Shown: positions 12,001 to 20,276 of the stretch, in pieces | How positions within the stretch are numbered: position 1 is the first letter of the stretch | Layout of the letters: every line of letters starts with the position of its first letter | NCBI RefSeq assembly: GCF_900474295.1 | Contig: NZ_UCOB01000028.1 | Location: 95,107 to 159,106 of the forward strand | Reading direction: 5' to 3' | Length of the DNA stretch: 64,000 nt | Source of the DNA: Synechococcus sp. UW140 | Lineage (GTDB): Bacteria; Cyanobacteriota; Cyanobacteriia; PCC-6307; Cyanobiaceae | Notes under the pieces: generated by a model | The model's input: only the letters and a program-made list of their open reading frames with translations | What the model was told of the DNA's origin: nothing | The model's database searches: none | Program-made: the position numbers and the translations under genes

Positions 12001-12602
12001 TCAATGCGGTCAAGACCCAGGCCATTCAAGCGACTGCAGCACCTCTGCCTCCCTTAGCCAGAGCACTTGAGAGCAAAGACACCACAGGATTCCAACGCAA
12101 AGCAGGGATCCCAACACCGATCCTTCTCAGTCCTCCCTTTAGCGAGGATGAATTAAGCGTTGCCATTGATGCGACCTATCGCCAACTCATCAACCGCATC
12201 CCATTAGATAACGAGCGATTGACGAGCGCTGAATCACTGCTTCGCAATCAAGATCTGGACATTTCAGGCTTTGTTGAAGCAGTCGCCATGAGCGATCTCT
12301 TCCAACAACGCCTCTCGAGCATGGCGCCCCTTCGCGCCGCATCAGCAGCCGCACTAGCCCTGCTAGGACGAGCAGCCACCCCTGCGGAAGTCGCCGAGTT
12401 CTTAAAGATTCGCGCTGGGTCTGGACAACCAGAAGCGGTCCGCTCGCTTCTGATGGCTGCAGAGTCCCTCTCCACAAATGAAGTCCCTCGCGTCCAAGGG
12501 ATGGAGACAACTCCAGGCCAATCGCAATCAACAGTGATTCGCACAGCATCACTGTATCGAGGCAATTCAGCACTCAATCCCCCAAAAGATTCAGCGATCT
12601 AG
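9060..12602 (+). CDS. apcE: Phycobilisome core-membrane linker ApcE (LCM)
   Basis: 1180-aa scaffold and terminal energy emitter of the phycobilisome, joining core cylinders to the thylakoid. I start at the ATG at 9060 (MTVTASSGSPRVTP), the usual family start. Residues 1-240 are a phycobiliprotein-like domain with an inserted loop (about 80-140); Cys204 (ERGCSLAATN) is the likely bilin attachment site. Two canonical linker (REP) domains follow at about 265-420 and 550-690. The C-terminal part holds two mutually similar, more divergent repeats at about 795-925 and 1000-1135, each with PPF-E--LS--ID-TYRQL-NRIP. The REP number determines core cylinder number in this family. A terminator follows 40 nt after the stop, so apcE is probably transcribed separately from apcABC. 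Confidence 0.97.
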   Translation: MTVTASSGSPRVTPQLFDTLPLSSVRQAEQQDRFPDGGELNNLITFFRSGQDRIEASRVLADNAEAIVARAANKIFAGGTPLSFLEAPLSRGEVQLRDGTVLASDQAAFQASIETFTGASAATGGGNAFTRLLRGSSEDADVRVVLPTGFAPISVAKYGPERMRKSVRDLGWFLRYVGYALVAGDPSILSVNTRGLRDVLERGCSLAATNVALQEMRAAAASLLRDRPEARAMAVQCFNVLLQELAIATPSSRQKLGSSERQGLQLPAIYALASQGKSPRYSIKLGMSGAERQEIVRAAYRQVFERDIAKGYSQAPCGQEASQLVQGKISMREFIRALGRCKEYRQQFHDRFVNSRVVELAYRHFLGRGVSSLEEFKTSFAILSDQGLNGLIDVLVNSREYAQTFGEETVPFLRDLGEEAQESAGWGSNRKLFRFSAPFEGAPQYVTLYASYRQPFADQHVYGGGNDPIGNQYGAIFPSGTASVATRPAPYGYDSRRLLVSNGLASPGQMDSAQFRSSRPRKVGPRVVRLQQIATGGAARPRRGGLPSVRNTEASTQSVINAVYVQVLGNAGYAGERVSSDEARLENGDISLRDFVRSVARSDAFRRRYWSGLYIAKAIEVMHRRLLGRPTFGRWEIDALFDVAARQGFYGLIDAFINSKEYCDCFGEDTAPYERFITPADLNTRRVPTWKQAINLEALASGTKSERPEAQIVERLKTSGDLTQRNIQGAGGPIKWEQSSSINNRNNEQLTSFALTKQFNKTTKAKTPSWQAKVEFRGIVNPEIPGEKILQALRRNDINGFAARVGLQTSIELKPPFTEEALSSVIDETYRQLLNRIPFDDERLVEAESQLRNQTIPLVGFIEAVALSDTFQNRLSAMAPLRAAAAVSLAILGRASTPGEAAEFVQTRAANGQPAAIRKVFERREADDANRLLQIKLPSTDGRQSFRELQTTRQDSLPRPIAPVTPPIFEEDGEAKTTARFNAVKTQAIQATAAPLPPLARALESKDTTGFQRKAGIPTPILLSPPFSEDELSVAIDATYRQLINRIPLDNERLTSAESLLRNQDLDISGFVEAVAMSDLFQQRLSSMAPLRAASAAALALLGRAATPAEVAEFLKIRAGSGQPEAVRSLLMAAESLSTNEVPRVQGMETTPGQSQSTVIRTASLYRGNSALNPPKDSAI

Positions 12603-12920
12603 ATTAACAACAGTCTCCAAAACAAAGACCTCTAAAAACATTAGCCCGCAATACGCGGGCTTGTTTTCTTTGGCTGTTAAACACAATGTGACAAAAAGAG
12701 GCGGACCTTTCAATAGCAGAAAATAACAAACGCGAAACAGCAGAAACGCTGCGCTGCAACCGATTTGGGCCCGCACCGCCCATGAAGAACTGTTAACGAG
12801 TCCTAATAAGTGCAAGCCGCTAGCCGCACAATGATTGGGCGGTCAGCCAAAATGATCGCGTAAACCTTTCACCGGATCTCGGCCTCCTACGGGCGGTCGC
12901 TTGTTTCGAGGCAGAACTGC
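12603..12920. other. Spacer between apcE and apcA
   Basis: 318 bases without a supported gene. The left part holds the apcE terminator; the remaining ~250 bases should carry the promoter and 5' leader of the strongly expressed apcABC operon. I could not assign -35/-10 elements with confidence. Confidence 0.55.
12643..12668 (+). terminator. Rho-independent terminator of apcE
   Basis: AGCCCGC and GCGGGCT pair as a 7-bp stem around loop AATAC, followed by TGTTTTCTTT. It lies 40 nt after the apcE stop and separates apcE from apcA. Confidence 0.85.
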
Positions 12921-13406
12921 ATGAGCATCGTCTCCAACTCGATCATCAACGCGGACGCCGAAGCCCGCTATCTGAGCCCTGGCGAACTCGACCAGATCAA
13001 GGCTTTCGTTAACGGCGGCGAACGACGCCTGCGTGTTGCCCAGGTTCTCTGTGAGAGCCGAGAGCGCATCGTCAAGCAGGCTGGTGGTCAGCTTTTCCAG
13101 AAGCGCCCAGATGTCATCTCCCCTGGCGGCAATGCTTACGGTCAGGAAATGACCGCGACCTGCCTGCGGGACATGGATTACTACCTCCGCTTGGTGACAT
13201 ACGGCATCGTCGCTGGTGACATCACCCCAATCGAAGAGATTGGCGTGATTGGCGCCAAGGAGCTCTATCGATCCCTAGGCACCCCCCTCGAAGCCCTCGC
13301 AGATTCCGTGCGTGAAATGAAGACCGTCGCCATGGGCCTGCTGACCGGCGCAGACGCAGAGGAAGCCGGTTTCTACTTCGACTACGTGGTGGGCGCCCTC
13401 GCCTGA
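12921..13406 (+). CDS. apcA: Allophycocyanin alpha subunit
   Basis: 161-aa phycobiliprotein of the phycobilisome core; forms (alpha-beta)3 trimers with ApcB and passes energy to ApcE/ApcD emitters. The phycocyanobilin attachment Cys81 is in [13 protein letters not shown]. Full family length, with a normal N-terminus ([20 protein letters not shown]). First gene of apcA-apcB-apcC; 41 nt precede apcB. Confidence 0.98.
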   Translation: MSIVSNSIINADAEARYLSPGELDQIKAFVNGGERRLRVAQVLCESRERIVKQAGGQLFQKRPDVISPGGNAYGQEMTATCLRDMDYYLRLVTYGIVAGDITPIEEIGVIGAKELYRSLGTPLEALADSVREMKTVAMGLLTGADAEEAGFYFDYVVGALA

Positions 13407-13447
13407 TCCCCTGTCCCTCCTACTGACAACGCTCTTCCTACGGATCC

Positions 13448-13936
13448 ATGCAAGACGCCATCACCAACGTCATCAATAAGTCCGACGTCCAGGGCCTCTA
13501 CCTGGACACGGCTTCGATGACCAGCCTTGAGTCCTATTTCTCCAGTGGTGAGCTACGCGTTCGTGCCGCAGCCACCATCAGCTCTAACGCTTCCGGCATC
13601 ATCCGTGATGCCGTCGCCAAGGCACTGCTGTACTCGGACATCACCCGTCCAGGCGGCAACATGTACACCACCCGCCGCTACGCAGCGTGCATCCGCGATC
13701 TGGATTACTACCTGCGCTACTCCACCTACGCCATGCTGGCCGGTGACACCTCCATCCTTGATGAGCGTGTTCTCAACGGTCTGAAGGAGACTTACAACTC
13801 CCTGGGTGTTCCCATCGGCGCAACCGTTCAGGCCATCCAGGCCATGAAGGAAGTTGTTGCCACACTCGTCGGTGCAGATGCTGGCAAGGAAATGGGCGTT
13901 TACCTGGATTACATCTGCTCTGGTCTCGGCAACTGA
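13448..13936 (+). CDS. apcB: Allophycocyanin beta subunit
   Basis: 162-aa partner of ApcA. Bilin attachment Cys81 is in [13 protein letters not shown], and Asn71 in RPGGNMY is the site that is gamma-N-methylated in beta-type phycobiliproteins. Full length. Only 5 nt separate its stop from apcC, so the two are co-transcribed. Confidence 0.98.
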   Translation: MQDAITNVINKSDVQGLYLDTASMTSLESYFSSGELRVRAAATISSNASGIIRDAVAKALLYSDITRPGGNMYTTRRYAACIRDLDYYLRYSTYAMLAGDTSILDERVLNGLKETYNSLGVPIGATVQAIQAMKEVVATLVGADAGKEMGVYLDYICSGLGN

Positions 13937-13941
13937 GAACC

Positions 13942-14142
13942 ATGCGGTTGTTCAAAGTTACGGCCTGTATACCCAGCCCTGAGAAAGTGCGCACGCAACG
14001 CGAGTTGCAAAACACTTTTTTCACCAAGTGGGTGCCCTACGACAGCTGGTTCGCTGAACAACAGCGAATCCAGAAGCAAGGTGGACGAATCATCAAGGTT
14101 GAGCTCTGCACAGGTGGCCGTCAGGTCAACGTGGGCAACTGA
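13942..14142 (+). CDS. apcC: Phycobilisome small core linker LC (ApcC)
   Basis: 66-aa CpcD-type linker that caps allophycocyanin trimers and tunes their absorbance. MRLFKVTACIPSPEKVRTQR is the usual family start, and the rest (GGRIIKVELCTG) is conserved. Last gene of the operon, followed 28 nt on by a strong terminator. Confidence 0.97.
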   Translation: MRLFKVTACIPSPEKVRTQRELQNTFFTKWVPYDSWFAEQQRIQKQGGRIIKVELCTGGRQVNVGN

Positions 14143-14170
14143 GAGTCACCACCAAACCAATCCGTTTCCA

Positions 14171-14198
14171 AGCCCGGTCACAGACCGGGCTTTTTTTT
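14171..14198 (+). terminator. Rho-independent terminator of apcABC
   Basis: AGCCCGGT (14171-14178) and ACCGGGCT (14184-14191) make an 8-bp perfect stem with a 5-nt loop, followed by seven more T. Confidence 0.95.
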
Positions 14199-14255
14199 GC
14201 TCCCATACCTTGGCAAACACGGTTTAAAACGGCTGAATGGACTGAATCAGATCCT

Positions 14256-15530
14256 GTGTCTTTGTCCCGCAAAAGCTTGAACTCCCGACGGAGGGCTTCC
14301 TCGCGACAGGCTCGGATCAGCGCCGCAGCAGATGCTGTGCCAAAGGGCAGCAGCATCTGGACACGCATGCTGCCCCTTGATTGGTCTCTCTGGCCTGCCG
14401 AAGCGCGCCTGCTACTCACTCTCACGCTGATCTGGAGCCTTGCAGGTCTTCTGATCCTGGGTTCTGCCAGTTGGTGGGTTGCCAGTCGTGAGATGGGAGA
14501 GGGGGCCTATTACCTCAAAAGACAAGTGATCTGGATGCTCGCAAGCTGGGGCCTCCTCAGTCTTGCTGTCAGCACCGACCTACGACGTTGGATGAAAGTG
14601 GCCGGCCCGGCTGTATGGATCGGCTGTCTACTGGTGGCCGCCACGCTTCTTTTTGGGGACCCTGTGAATGGCGCTAGCCGCTGGCTACCGATCGGCCCGA
14701 TGCAGATTCAGCCATCGGAACTGGTGAAACCCTTCGTGGTACTGCAGGCAGCCAACTTATTTGCGCACTGGAAACGCAGTGGTGTGGATCAAAAGTTGCT
14801 CTGGCTAGGCAGCTTCGGGGCTCTGATACTGCTGATTCTCAAACAACCGAATCTGAGTACAGCGGCTCTGACGGGACTCCTGCTCTGGCTCATGGCTTTT
14901 TCTGCCGGCCTTCGTCTTCGCAGCCTGTTTGGAACAGCACTGGTCGGAGCAGCACTCGGGTTCAGCAGCATCATGATCAACGAATACCAGCGGCTGAGGG
15001 TGGTCTCATTCCTCAACCCATGGCAAGACCCCCAGGGAGATGGCTACCAACTGGTCCAGAGCCTTCTGGCGATCGGTTCCGGAGGCATCCTCGGCCAAGG
15101 CTTCGGACTGTCCACCCAGAAACTGCAGTATCTGCCCATTCAGAGCACCGATTTCATCTTCGCTGTCTATGCCGAAGAATTCGGATTCATCGGATCAGTG
15201 ATGCTGCTGCTGTTTTTGATGCTGGTGGCATTTCTTGGGTTGCGCGTTGCCCTGCGGTGCCGCAGCAATCAGGCGAGACTCACCGCCATCGGCTGCACCA
15301 CCCTCTTGATCGGCCAATCCTTGATGAATCTTGCCGTTGCTTCTGGTGCCATGCCGACAACGGGGCTGCCATTACCGATGGTGAGTTACGGCGGCAACTC
15401 TCTGCTCTCAAGCCTTCTCGTGGCGGGCCTTCTAATCCGCTGTTCGCTTGAATCCACCAGTCTCGTGGGGGGACGCCGACCGAGGCGACAGAACGAACGT
15501 TCTAATCAGCACCTGGCGCCAAGTCGATAG
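14256..15530 (+). CDS. ftsW: FtsW, SEDS peptidoglycan glycosyltransferase
   Basis: Polytopic SEDS-family protein that polymerises septal peptidoglycan from lipid II at the division site. 424 aa from a GTG at 14256; the first ~37 residues are basic and poorly conserved, and an ATG at 14367 (MLPLDWSLWPAEARLLL) is an alternative start giving 387 aa. SEDS motifs are clear: NGASRWLPIGPMQIQPSELV, then ALTGLLLWLM, FLNPWQDPQGDGYQLVQS and GLPLPMVSYGGNSL. About nine to ten membrane helices. FtsW is favoured over RodA by its similarity to cyanobacterial FtsW and its place after the apc genes, but the two families are close. The frame of ccdA opens a few bases after its stop. Confidence 0.88.
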   Translation: MSLSRKSLNSRRRASSRQARISAAADAVPKGSSIWTRMLPLDWSLWPAEARLLLTLTLIWSLAGLLILGSASWWVASREMGEGAYYLKRQVIWMLASWGLLSLAVSTDLRRWMKVAGPAVWIGCLLVAATLLFGDPVNGASRWLPIGPMQIQPSELVKPFVVLQAANLFAHWKRSGVDQKLLWLGSFGALILLILKQPNLSTAALTGLLLWLMAFSAGLRLRSLFGTALVGAALGFSSIMINEYQRLRVVSFLNPWQDPQGDGYQLVQSLLAIGSGGILGQGFGLSTQKLQYLPIQSTDFIFAVYAEEFGFIGSVMLLLFLMLVAFLGLRVALRCRSNQARLTAIGCTTLLIGQSLMNLAVASGAMPTTGLPLPMVSYGGNSLLSSLLVAGLLIRCSLESTSLVGGRRPRRQNERSNQHLAPSR

Positions 15531-15691
15531 GGTGATCCATCAAGCGCACTCCGGATGCTCCGGCAGCGACCATTCACGTTTCCCTCCTGGCGATTGCATC
15601 CCTGGATCTGGCGGATCTGGCGCGCAGCAGTGAGCAGCTGCTCACCCAGGCGCTCAATCAGCCCGGCCCCCTCACCATCGGGCTTGTCTTC

Positions 15692-16306
15692 GTGGGCGGT
15701 GCCCTCACCAGCCTGGGGCCTTGTTCGCTCTCCTTGCTTCCGGTGACCCTTGCCTATCTTGCTGGCTTCAAGGGCCAGCAGCCAGGCTGGCAACGCAGCC
15801 TGCTGTTTTGCTCGGGCATCGTGGGCGCCTTGGTCGTGCTGGGCAGCCTCAGCGGACTGGTCGGCCGCATTTATGGCCAGGTACCGGATGTGGTGCCAAG
15901 CCTCGTCGGCCTGCTGGCTGTGGTGATGGGACTCAATTTGCTTGGCCTGGTTCGGCTCCCCCTTCCTTCGGGCCCGGATCCGATGCGCTGGACCGAACGG
16001 GTACCAGCCCCCCTGGCACCGATCGCAGCCGGACTCGCCTTCGGCTTGGCAGCTTCGCCCTGCACAACGCCTGTGCTGGCGGTATTGCTGGGCTGGATTG
16101 CCACGAGCGGCAGACCACTCGTGGGAGTGCTGATGCTCACAAGCTTCGGGATCGGCCAAGTTCTGCCCTTACTTATCGCCGGCAGTGCTGCCGCCAGTGT
16201 GCCCAAGCTGCTGGCCTTGAGACCGATCGGCCGATGGGTTCCACCCATCAGTGGTGTTGTGTTGATCTGCACTGGCATGCTCACCCTTCTGGCCCGCTGG
16301 AGCTGA
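15692..16306 (+). CDS. ccdA: CcdA-type cytochrome c biogenesis thiol transporter
   Basis: Membrane protein that moves reducing equivalents across the thylakoid membrane to keep apocytochrome c cysteines reduced for haem attachment (system II). It has six hydrophobic segments with the two redox cysteines in GPCSLSLLPVTLAYL (near the N-terminus) and AASPCTTPVLA. The only canonical start in frame is the GTG at 15692, giving 204 aa, but that start cuts into the first helix. The in-frame region from 15536 onward (SLLAIASLDLADLARSSEQL, then TIGLVFVGG) looks coding and conserved, so translation may begin upstream at a non-standard codon such as ATT at 15572 or 15593. It is followed after 3 nt by ccs1, its functional partner. 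Confidence 0.85.
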   Translation: MGGALTSLGPCSLSLLPVTLAYLAGFKGQQPGWQRSLLFCSGIVGALVVLGSLSGLVGRIYGQVPDVVPSLVGLLAVVMGLNLLGLVRLPLPSGPDPMRWTERVPAPLAPIAAGLAFGLAASPCTTPVLAVLLGWIATSGRPLVGVLMLTSFGIGQVLPLLIAGSAAASVPKLLALRPIGRWVPPISGVVLICTGMLTLLARWS

Positions 16307-16309
16307 TCG

Positions 16310-17605
16310 ATGACCCTGCTCCGACGCCTGGCAGCCCTGCTCTCCGACCTGCGGCTGGCTATCCTTCTCCTTCTGCTCATTGCCAGCGCCAGCGCCATCG
16401 GCACCATCCTTCCCCAGGGGGAAGACCCTGCTCTCTATCTGGAGCGATTCAATGCCGACCCATGGCTGGGAGTGATCAACGGCGAGCGCATGCTGCAATT
16501 GCAGCTGGATCATGTCTATTCGAGTGGTTGGTTCCTAGGCCTCCTTGGCTGGCTCGGCGTTGCGCTCATGCTCTGCAGCTGGCGCCGTCAATGGCCTGCA
16601 CTGCAATCCGCCCTGCGCTGGATCGACTACCGCGAACCCCGACAACTCAGCAAACTTGCGCTCGCCGAAACGCTGAGCAGCCCTGACCCGAAGAAGGGAA
16701 TCACCAATCTGGCGACGAGCTTGCGAGCGCAGGGATGGCAGGTTCAGGAACAGCAAGGTCGGCTGGCAGCCCGGCGTGGGGTGGTGGGCCGCGTAGGGCC
16801 TCTATTGGTGCATACCGGGATGGTGCTGCTGATGCTCGGGGCGGCCTGGGGTTCCCTCGGAGGCAATCGACTGGAACGATTTCTGGCGCCAGGCCGCAGC
16901 CTTGACCTTCTGGACAGGTCTGGGAACAGCCAGCTCACACTCACGCTCGATCAATTCACGATTGAACGTGACCCGGCTGGACGCACCGAACAGTTTCGTT
17001 CGCAACTCTCGCTGCAACCCCCAGGGGACAACGAGGCGGTTTTCAAAGAAATCAGTGTCAATCACCCGCTGCGATATCGCGGCATGACCGTTTATCAAGC
17101 GGATTGGTCCCTCGCCACAATCACAGTTCAGCTGGGCAGAAGCCCCCTGCTGCAACTACCGCTGCAGACCTTTCCTGAGCTCGGCGACCAGCTCTGGGGC
17201 CTGGTCCTACCAACCCGCCCAGATGGGAGCGAACCTGTGCTCCTGACCCTAGGAAGCGAAGCTGGGCCGGTACAGGTGTTCGGCGAGGGGGGCGAGCTGA
17301 TCACCAACCTGCGCCCAGGTGGTTCCTCCGTCGAAGTCAATGGGCTGCCCTTGAGGGTGGTCGAGGTGATGCCTGCGAGCGGACTATTGCTGAAACGCGA
17401 CCCTGGCGTGCCCCTGGTTTACTCCGGCTTCGCCATCACCCTTCTGGGGGGAGGTTTGAGTCTGGTAGCCACCCGTCAACTTTGGGCAGTGGAAGACCCC
17501 GAGCATCAGAAATTACACATCGCCGGCCTTTGCAACCGCAATCTGAGCGGCTTTGCTCAGGAGTTCCCAACTCTGCTTAGCAGGGCTGACGAAATCCATG
17601 CGTGA
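16310..17605 (+). CDS. ccs1: Cytochrome c biogenesis protein Ccs1 (ResB)
   Basis: 431-aa membrane component of the system II cytochrome c synthase; with CcsA it carries haem to the lumen and joins it to apocytochromes c and f. N-terminal membrane segment [20 protein letters not shown] (about 16-35), two more near residues 75-92 and 160-180, a large lumenal domain ([18 protein letters not shown] is conserved), and a final helix near residues 370-390. Starts 3 nt after ccdA. Its last 29 bases overlap the convergent queF gene. The CcsA partner is not in the window. Confidence 0.93.
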   Translation: MTLLRRLAALLSDLRLAILLLLLIASASAIGTILPQGEDPALYLERFNADPWLGVINGERMLQLQLDHVYSSGWFLGLLGWLGVALMLCSWRRQWPALQSALRWIDYREPRQLSKLALAETLSSPDPKKGITNLATSLRAQGWQVQEQQGRLAARRGVVGRVGPLLVHTGMVLLMLGAAWGSLGGNRLERFLAPGRSLDLLDRSGNSQLTLTLDQFTIERDPAGRTEQFRSQLSLQPPGDNEAVFKEISVNHPLRYRGMTVYQADWSLATITVQLGRSPLLQLPLQTFPELGDQLWGLVLPTRPDGSEPVLLTLGSEAGPVQVFGEGGELITNLRPGGSSVEVNGLPLRVVEVMPASGLLLKRDPGVPLVYSGFAITLLGGGLSLVATRQLWAVEDPEHQKLHIAGLCNRNLSGFAQEFPTLLSRADEIHA

Positions 17606-17987
17606 CACGCACAACCGTGTGCACATTGCCTCTGGGATTGAAATCAGCTTCGAGCTGCATCCAAACCGGCTCACAGGCCACCACAAGATCATCCAGGATC
17701 CGATTGGCTACTTCCTCATGGGAAATCGTCCGGTTGCGGTAACTATTGATATAGAGCTTGATCGCCTTGAGCTCAACCACTTTCGGCCCCGGTTGATAGA
17801 GCAACCGGAGCACAGCGAAGTCGGGATACCCCGAAAAGGGACACAGGCAAGTGAACTCTGGCAGTTCGATCGAGACCTCGTAGGGCCGTCCTGGGCGAGG
17901 GTTCTCGAAGCAGATCAGTTCTGCATCGGCAATCGACCTCTCGCCATATAGAGGCGTGCGCGTGGCATCAGGGGCGACTTGGCTCAC
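17577..17987 (-). CDS. queF: QueF, NADPH-dependent preQ0 reductase
   Basis: Reduces 7-cyano-7-deazaguanine (preQ0) to preQ1 in queuosine tRNA modification. 136 aa, the short YkvM-type (type I) enzyme. The catalytic Cys49 and Asp56 lie in [14 protein letters not shown] with the expected 7-residue spacing, and the QueF motif is present as [15 protein letters not shown]. Start at 17987. It converges on and overlaps ccs1 by 29 bp. A perfect inverted repeat lies 56 nt upstream of its start. Confidence 0.95.
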   Translation of the reverse strand: MSQVAPDATRTPLYGERSIADAELICFENPRPGRPYEVSIELPEFTCLCPFSGYPDFAVLRLLYQPGPKVVELKAIKLYINSYRNRTISHEEVANRILDDLVVACEPVWMQLEADFNPRGNVHTVVRVTHGFRQPC

Positions 17988-18042
17988 AGGTCGGCAACAG
18001 ACAGGTCGAACACTAAGGCTCAGGGCCAGCCCTCCGCCACCG

Positions 18043-18073
18043 CATTCCTTCAGGAAATATCCATGAAGGAATG
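18043..18073. repeat. 10-bp perfect inverted repeat upstream of queF
   Basis: CATTCCTTCA (18043-18052) and TGAAGGAATG (18064-18073) are exact complements separated by 11 nt. It sits in non-coding DNA 56 nt upstream of queF and about 190 nt before the DUF4278 gene. It could be an operator or an RNA hairpin; no T-run makes a terminator unlikely. Confidence 0.7.
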
Positions 18074-18263
18074 ATCAAATGTTCACCATGAACAGCAGCA
18101 TCTAGATAAAATGATAAAGAAGGACAAAACGTTGAGCTCCAGCGGTGCTTTGCACCGACCCAACAGCAGGAAGTAGCCAGTCCGCAAGGCGAAGCAACGC
18201 TCCTTCTATCGAAGCGGACCCGGCCAAAGCCGGGACAAGGTTCATCCCTTCGAGTTGCCCACC

Positions 18264-18482
18264 ATGACCACTCAACTGCGCACCTATCGCGGGATCCAGT
18301 ACGACCCCAGCAAGCACGAACAGGCCAGCAGCGCCCAGGTTGATCACACCTACCGTGGCCTCCACTATGAAGCTCCTCTGCGACACGAGGCTGCGGCGCC
18401 CGATCCACGCGTAGAGCTCCATTACCGAGGCAGGGCGTATCACCATCGCCGCCAAGAGGCCCAGAGGAGCTTGGACTCCTGA
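18264..18482 (+). CDS. DUF4278 family protein
   Basis: 72 aa from the ATG at 18264. Contains three repeats of the motif Y-R-G-x-x-Y: TYRGIQYDP, TYRGLHYEA and HYRGRAYHHRR, the hallmark of the cyanobacterial DUF4278 family, whose function is unknown. No signal peptide or membrane segment. Monocistronic by position, ahead of glnB by 162 nt. The opposite strand has a long open frame (18102-18566) that I regard as a shadow. Confidence 0.8.
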   Translation: MTTQLRTYRGIQYDPSKHEQASSAQVDHTYRGLHYEAPLRHEAAAPDPRVELHYRGRAYHHRRQEAQRSLDS

Positions 18483-18608
18483 ATCAGTAGCAGCCAGCAC
18501 AATCATCTCTCCGAGGCTGAGTCCTAATGGACGAAACCAGAGAGACCTTTTCAATTCATCCTGCAATATCTTCCGGTGCAGGCTCTACCGAAAGCAGGCC
18601 GTTTCTGA

Positions 18609-18983
<375 letters not shown>

Positions 18984-19009
18984 CGAGACGTCCACCCGCT
19001 CGGATGACT

Positions 19010-19870
19010 TCATTCAGCCTTCGCCAGGGTGGTAGTCACCACTCTGGCGATGTCTGTGTCATCGACCTCCGTCACAGCTTGACCCTTGCGTGGACCAGAC
19101 AACCAGACCAGATCAGGGCGCCCGGCGCGCAACCAGAGCAGATATTCGTGATTTCCGGCCGGTCCGGTAATGGGCGAGCCAACGAGTCCGTAAGCCTGCC
19201 AAGCGAGACCCGATGCAGCCTGAATCACTCCACGCAAAGCATCGCGATGGGCCCCAGGATCTCTGACGACTCCTCCCTTCCCCACCCGTTCACGACCCAC
19301 TTCAAACTGGGGTTTCACCAGCAGCACGGCTTCGGCCTCCGAGGGGGTGAGCAAGGCCTGAATCGCTGGCATCACCAGACCTAGCGAAATGAAAGAGACA
19401 TCCGCTACCGCAAAGTCGGGGCGGGGATCATCAGGTCCATACATCTCTTCGGGAGTGAGCCTGCGCAGATTGGTGCGTTCTCGCAGCACCACCCTGGGGT
19501 CGGTGCGCAGGCTCCAGGCCGTCTGTCCATAGCCCACATCAATTCCATAGACCCGACGCGCACCGTGCTGCAAAAGGCAATCGGTGAATCCACCGGTGGA
19601 GATCCCACCATCCAGACAAACGCGACCCTCCACTGTTAAAGGGAACACCTCGAGCCCCTTCAGCAATTTCTCTCCTCCACGGGAGACAAAACGTGGGGGT
19701 TGCTCCACAGTCACCTTGAGATCCGCGGCTACCTGCTGGCCAGGCTTATCCAGCAGCAGACCGCTTCCATCACGAACCTTGCCTGCACGAATCAACAGCT
19801 GAGCCTGCTGCCTGGTTGGCACCAGGCCCAGCGTCAGCAAATGCTGGTCCAAACGGGTCTTGTGTGCCAT
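19010..19870 (-). CDS. tlyA: TlyA family rRNA methyltransferase
   Basis: 286 aa from the ATG at 19870 (MAHKTRLDQHLLTLG); a further upstream start would add 11 unlikely residues. An N-terminal S4 RNA-binding domain (about residues 4-60) is followed by an RrmJ/FtsJ-type methyltransferase fold: SRGGEKLLKGL, the SAM loop DGGISTGGFTDCLLQ and YGIDVGYGQ, and the catalytic-region KPQFE. In mycobacteria TlyA 2'-O-methylates cytidines of 16S and 23S rRNA; the exact target here is inferred. Sometimes annotated as haemolysin A, which is historical. Confidence 0.92.
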   Translation of the reverse strand: MAHKTRLDQHLLTLGLVPTRQQAQLLIRAGKVRDGSGLLLDKPGQQVAADLKVTVEQPPRFVSRGGEKLLKGLEVFPLTVEGRVCLDGGISTGGFTDCLLQHGARRVYGIDVGYGQTAWSLRTDPRVVLRERTNLRRLTPEEMYGPDDPRPDFAVADVSFISLGLVMPAIQALLTPSEAEAVLLVKPQFEVGRERVGKGGVVRDPGAHRDALRGVIQAASGLAWQAYGLVGSPITGPAGNHEYLLWLRAGRPDLVWLSGPRKGQAVTEVDDTDIARVVTTTLAKAE

Positions 19871-19969
19871 TTCTTCATAAAAGCAGAGGGAAAAACCGAA
19901 CAAATCCGGGGGGTAAGCCCAAAGCCTGGATGACCTCCGGGAAGATCAACCCAATCCGCCCATCGGGAC

Positions 19970-20233
19970 GTGTCAGCTAGTCAGCCTCCCCGCAGCCATC
20001 GCCACGGCCGAAACCGGGCTGAACGCGTTCTCAGCGCCGTCTCTCCAGCCCCAAAGCACGACGTGTTCGAACTGCTGCACCCCGGTAGTTTCGTGACCCT
20101 CGATAACCATCCCTCAGACCTTCCTCCGTTTCAGGTCATCCACTGCCGTGGCGGTCGTTGCCTAGTGCGGCAGCAGGCCTGGGGCCAGCATGTGCAATGG
20201 GAAGTGGAGCACCAGCGGCTGCATTCAGCCTGA
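19970..20233 (+). CDS. Conserved small cyanobacterial protein, 87 aa
   Basis: From a GTG at 19970; the true start could be further in. The first ~28 residues are basic and variable-looking. The C-terminal part (FELLHPGSFVTLDNHPSD, FQVIHCRGGRCLVRQQAWG) looks structured, and I recall similar unannotated proteins in marine picocyanobacteria. No membrane segment. Two cysteines (IHCRGGRC) are spaced C-x4-C. It precedes purB by 43 nt on the same strand and may be co-transcribed. Function unknown. Confidence 0.65.
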   Translation: MSASQPPRSHRHGRNRAERVLSAVSPAPKHDVFELLHPGSFVTLDNHPSDLPPFQVIHCRGGRCLVRQQAWGQHVQWEVEHQRLHSA

Positions 20234-20276
20234 AGGCAGGGCCATACATTGGTGACGTCGTTGCCACGCGCTGGCC

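Noticed and set aside
15721..16686. 321-codon plus frame across ccdA/ccs1
   Set aside because: Different frame from two clear membrane protein genes; no recognisable domain.
18102..18566. 154-codon minus-strand frame with hydrophobic segments
   Set aside because: It is antisense to the well-supported DUF4278 gene with its three YRG motifs; its hydrophobic look can arise as a mirror of that gene.
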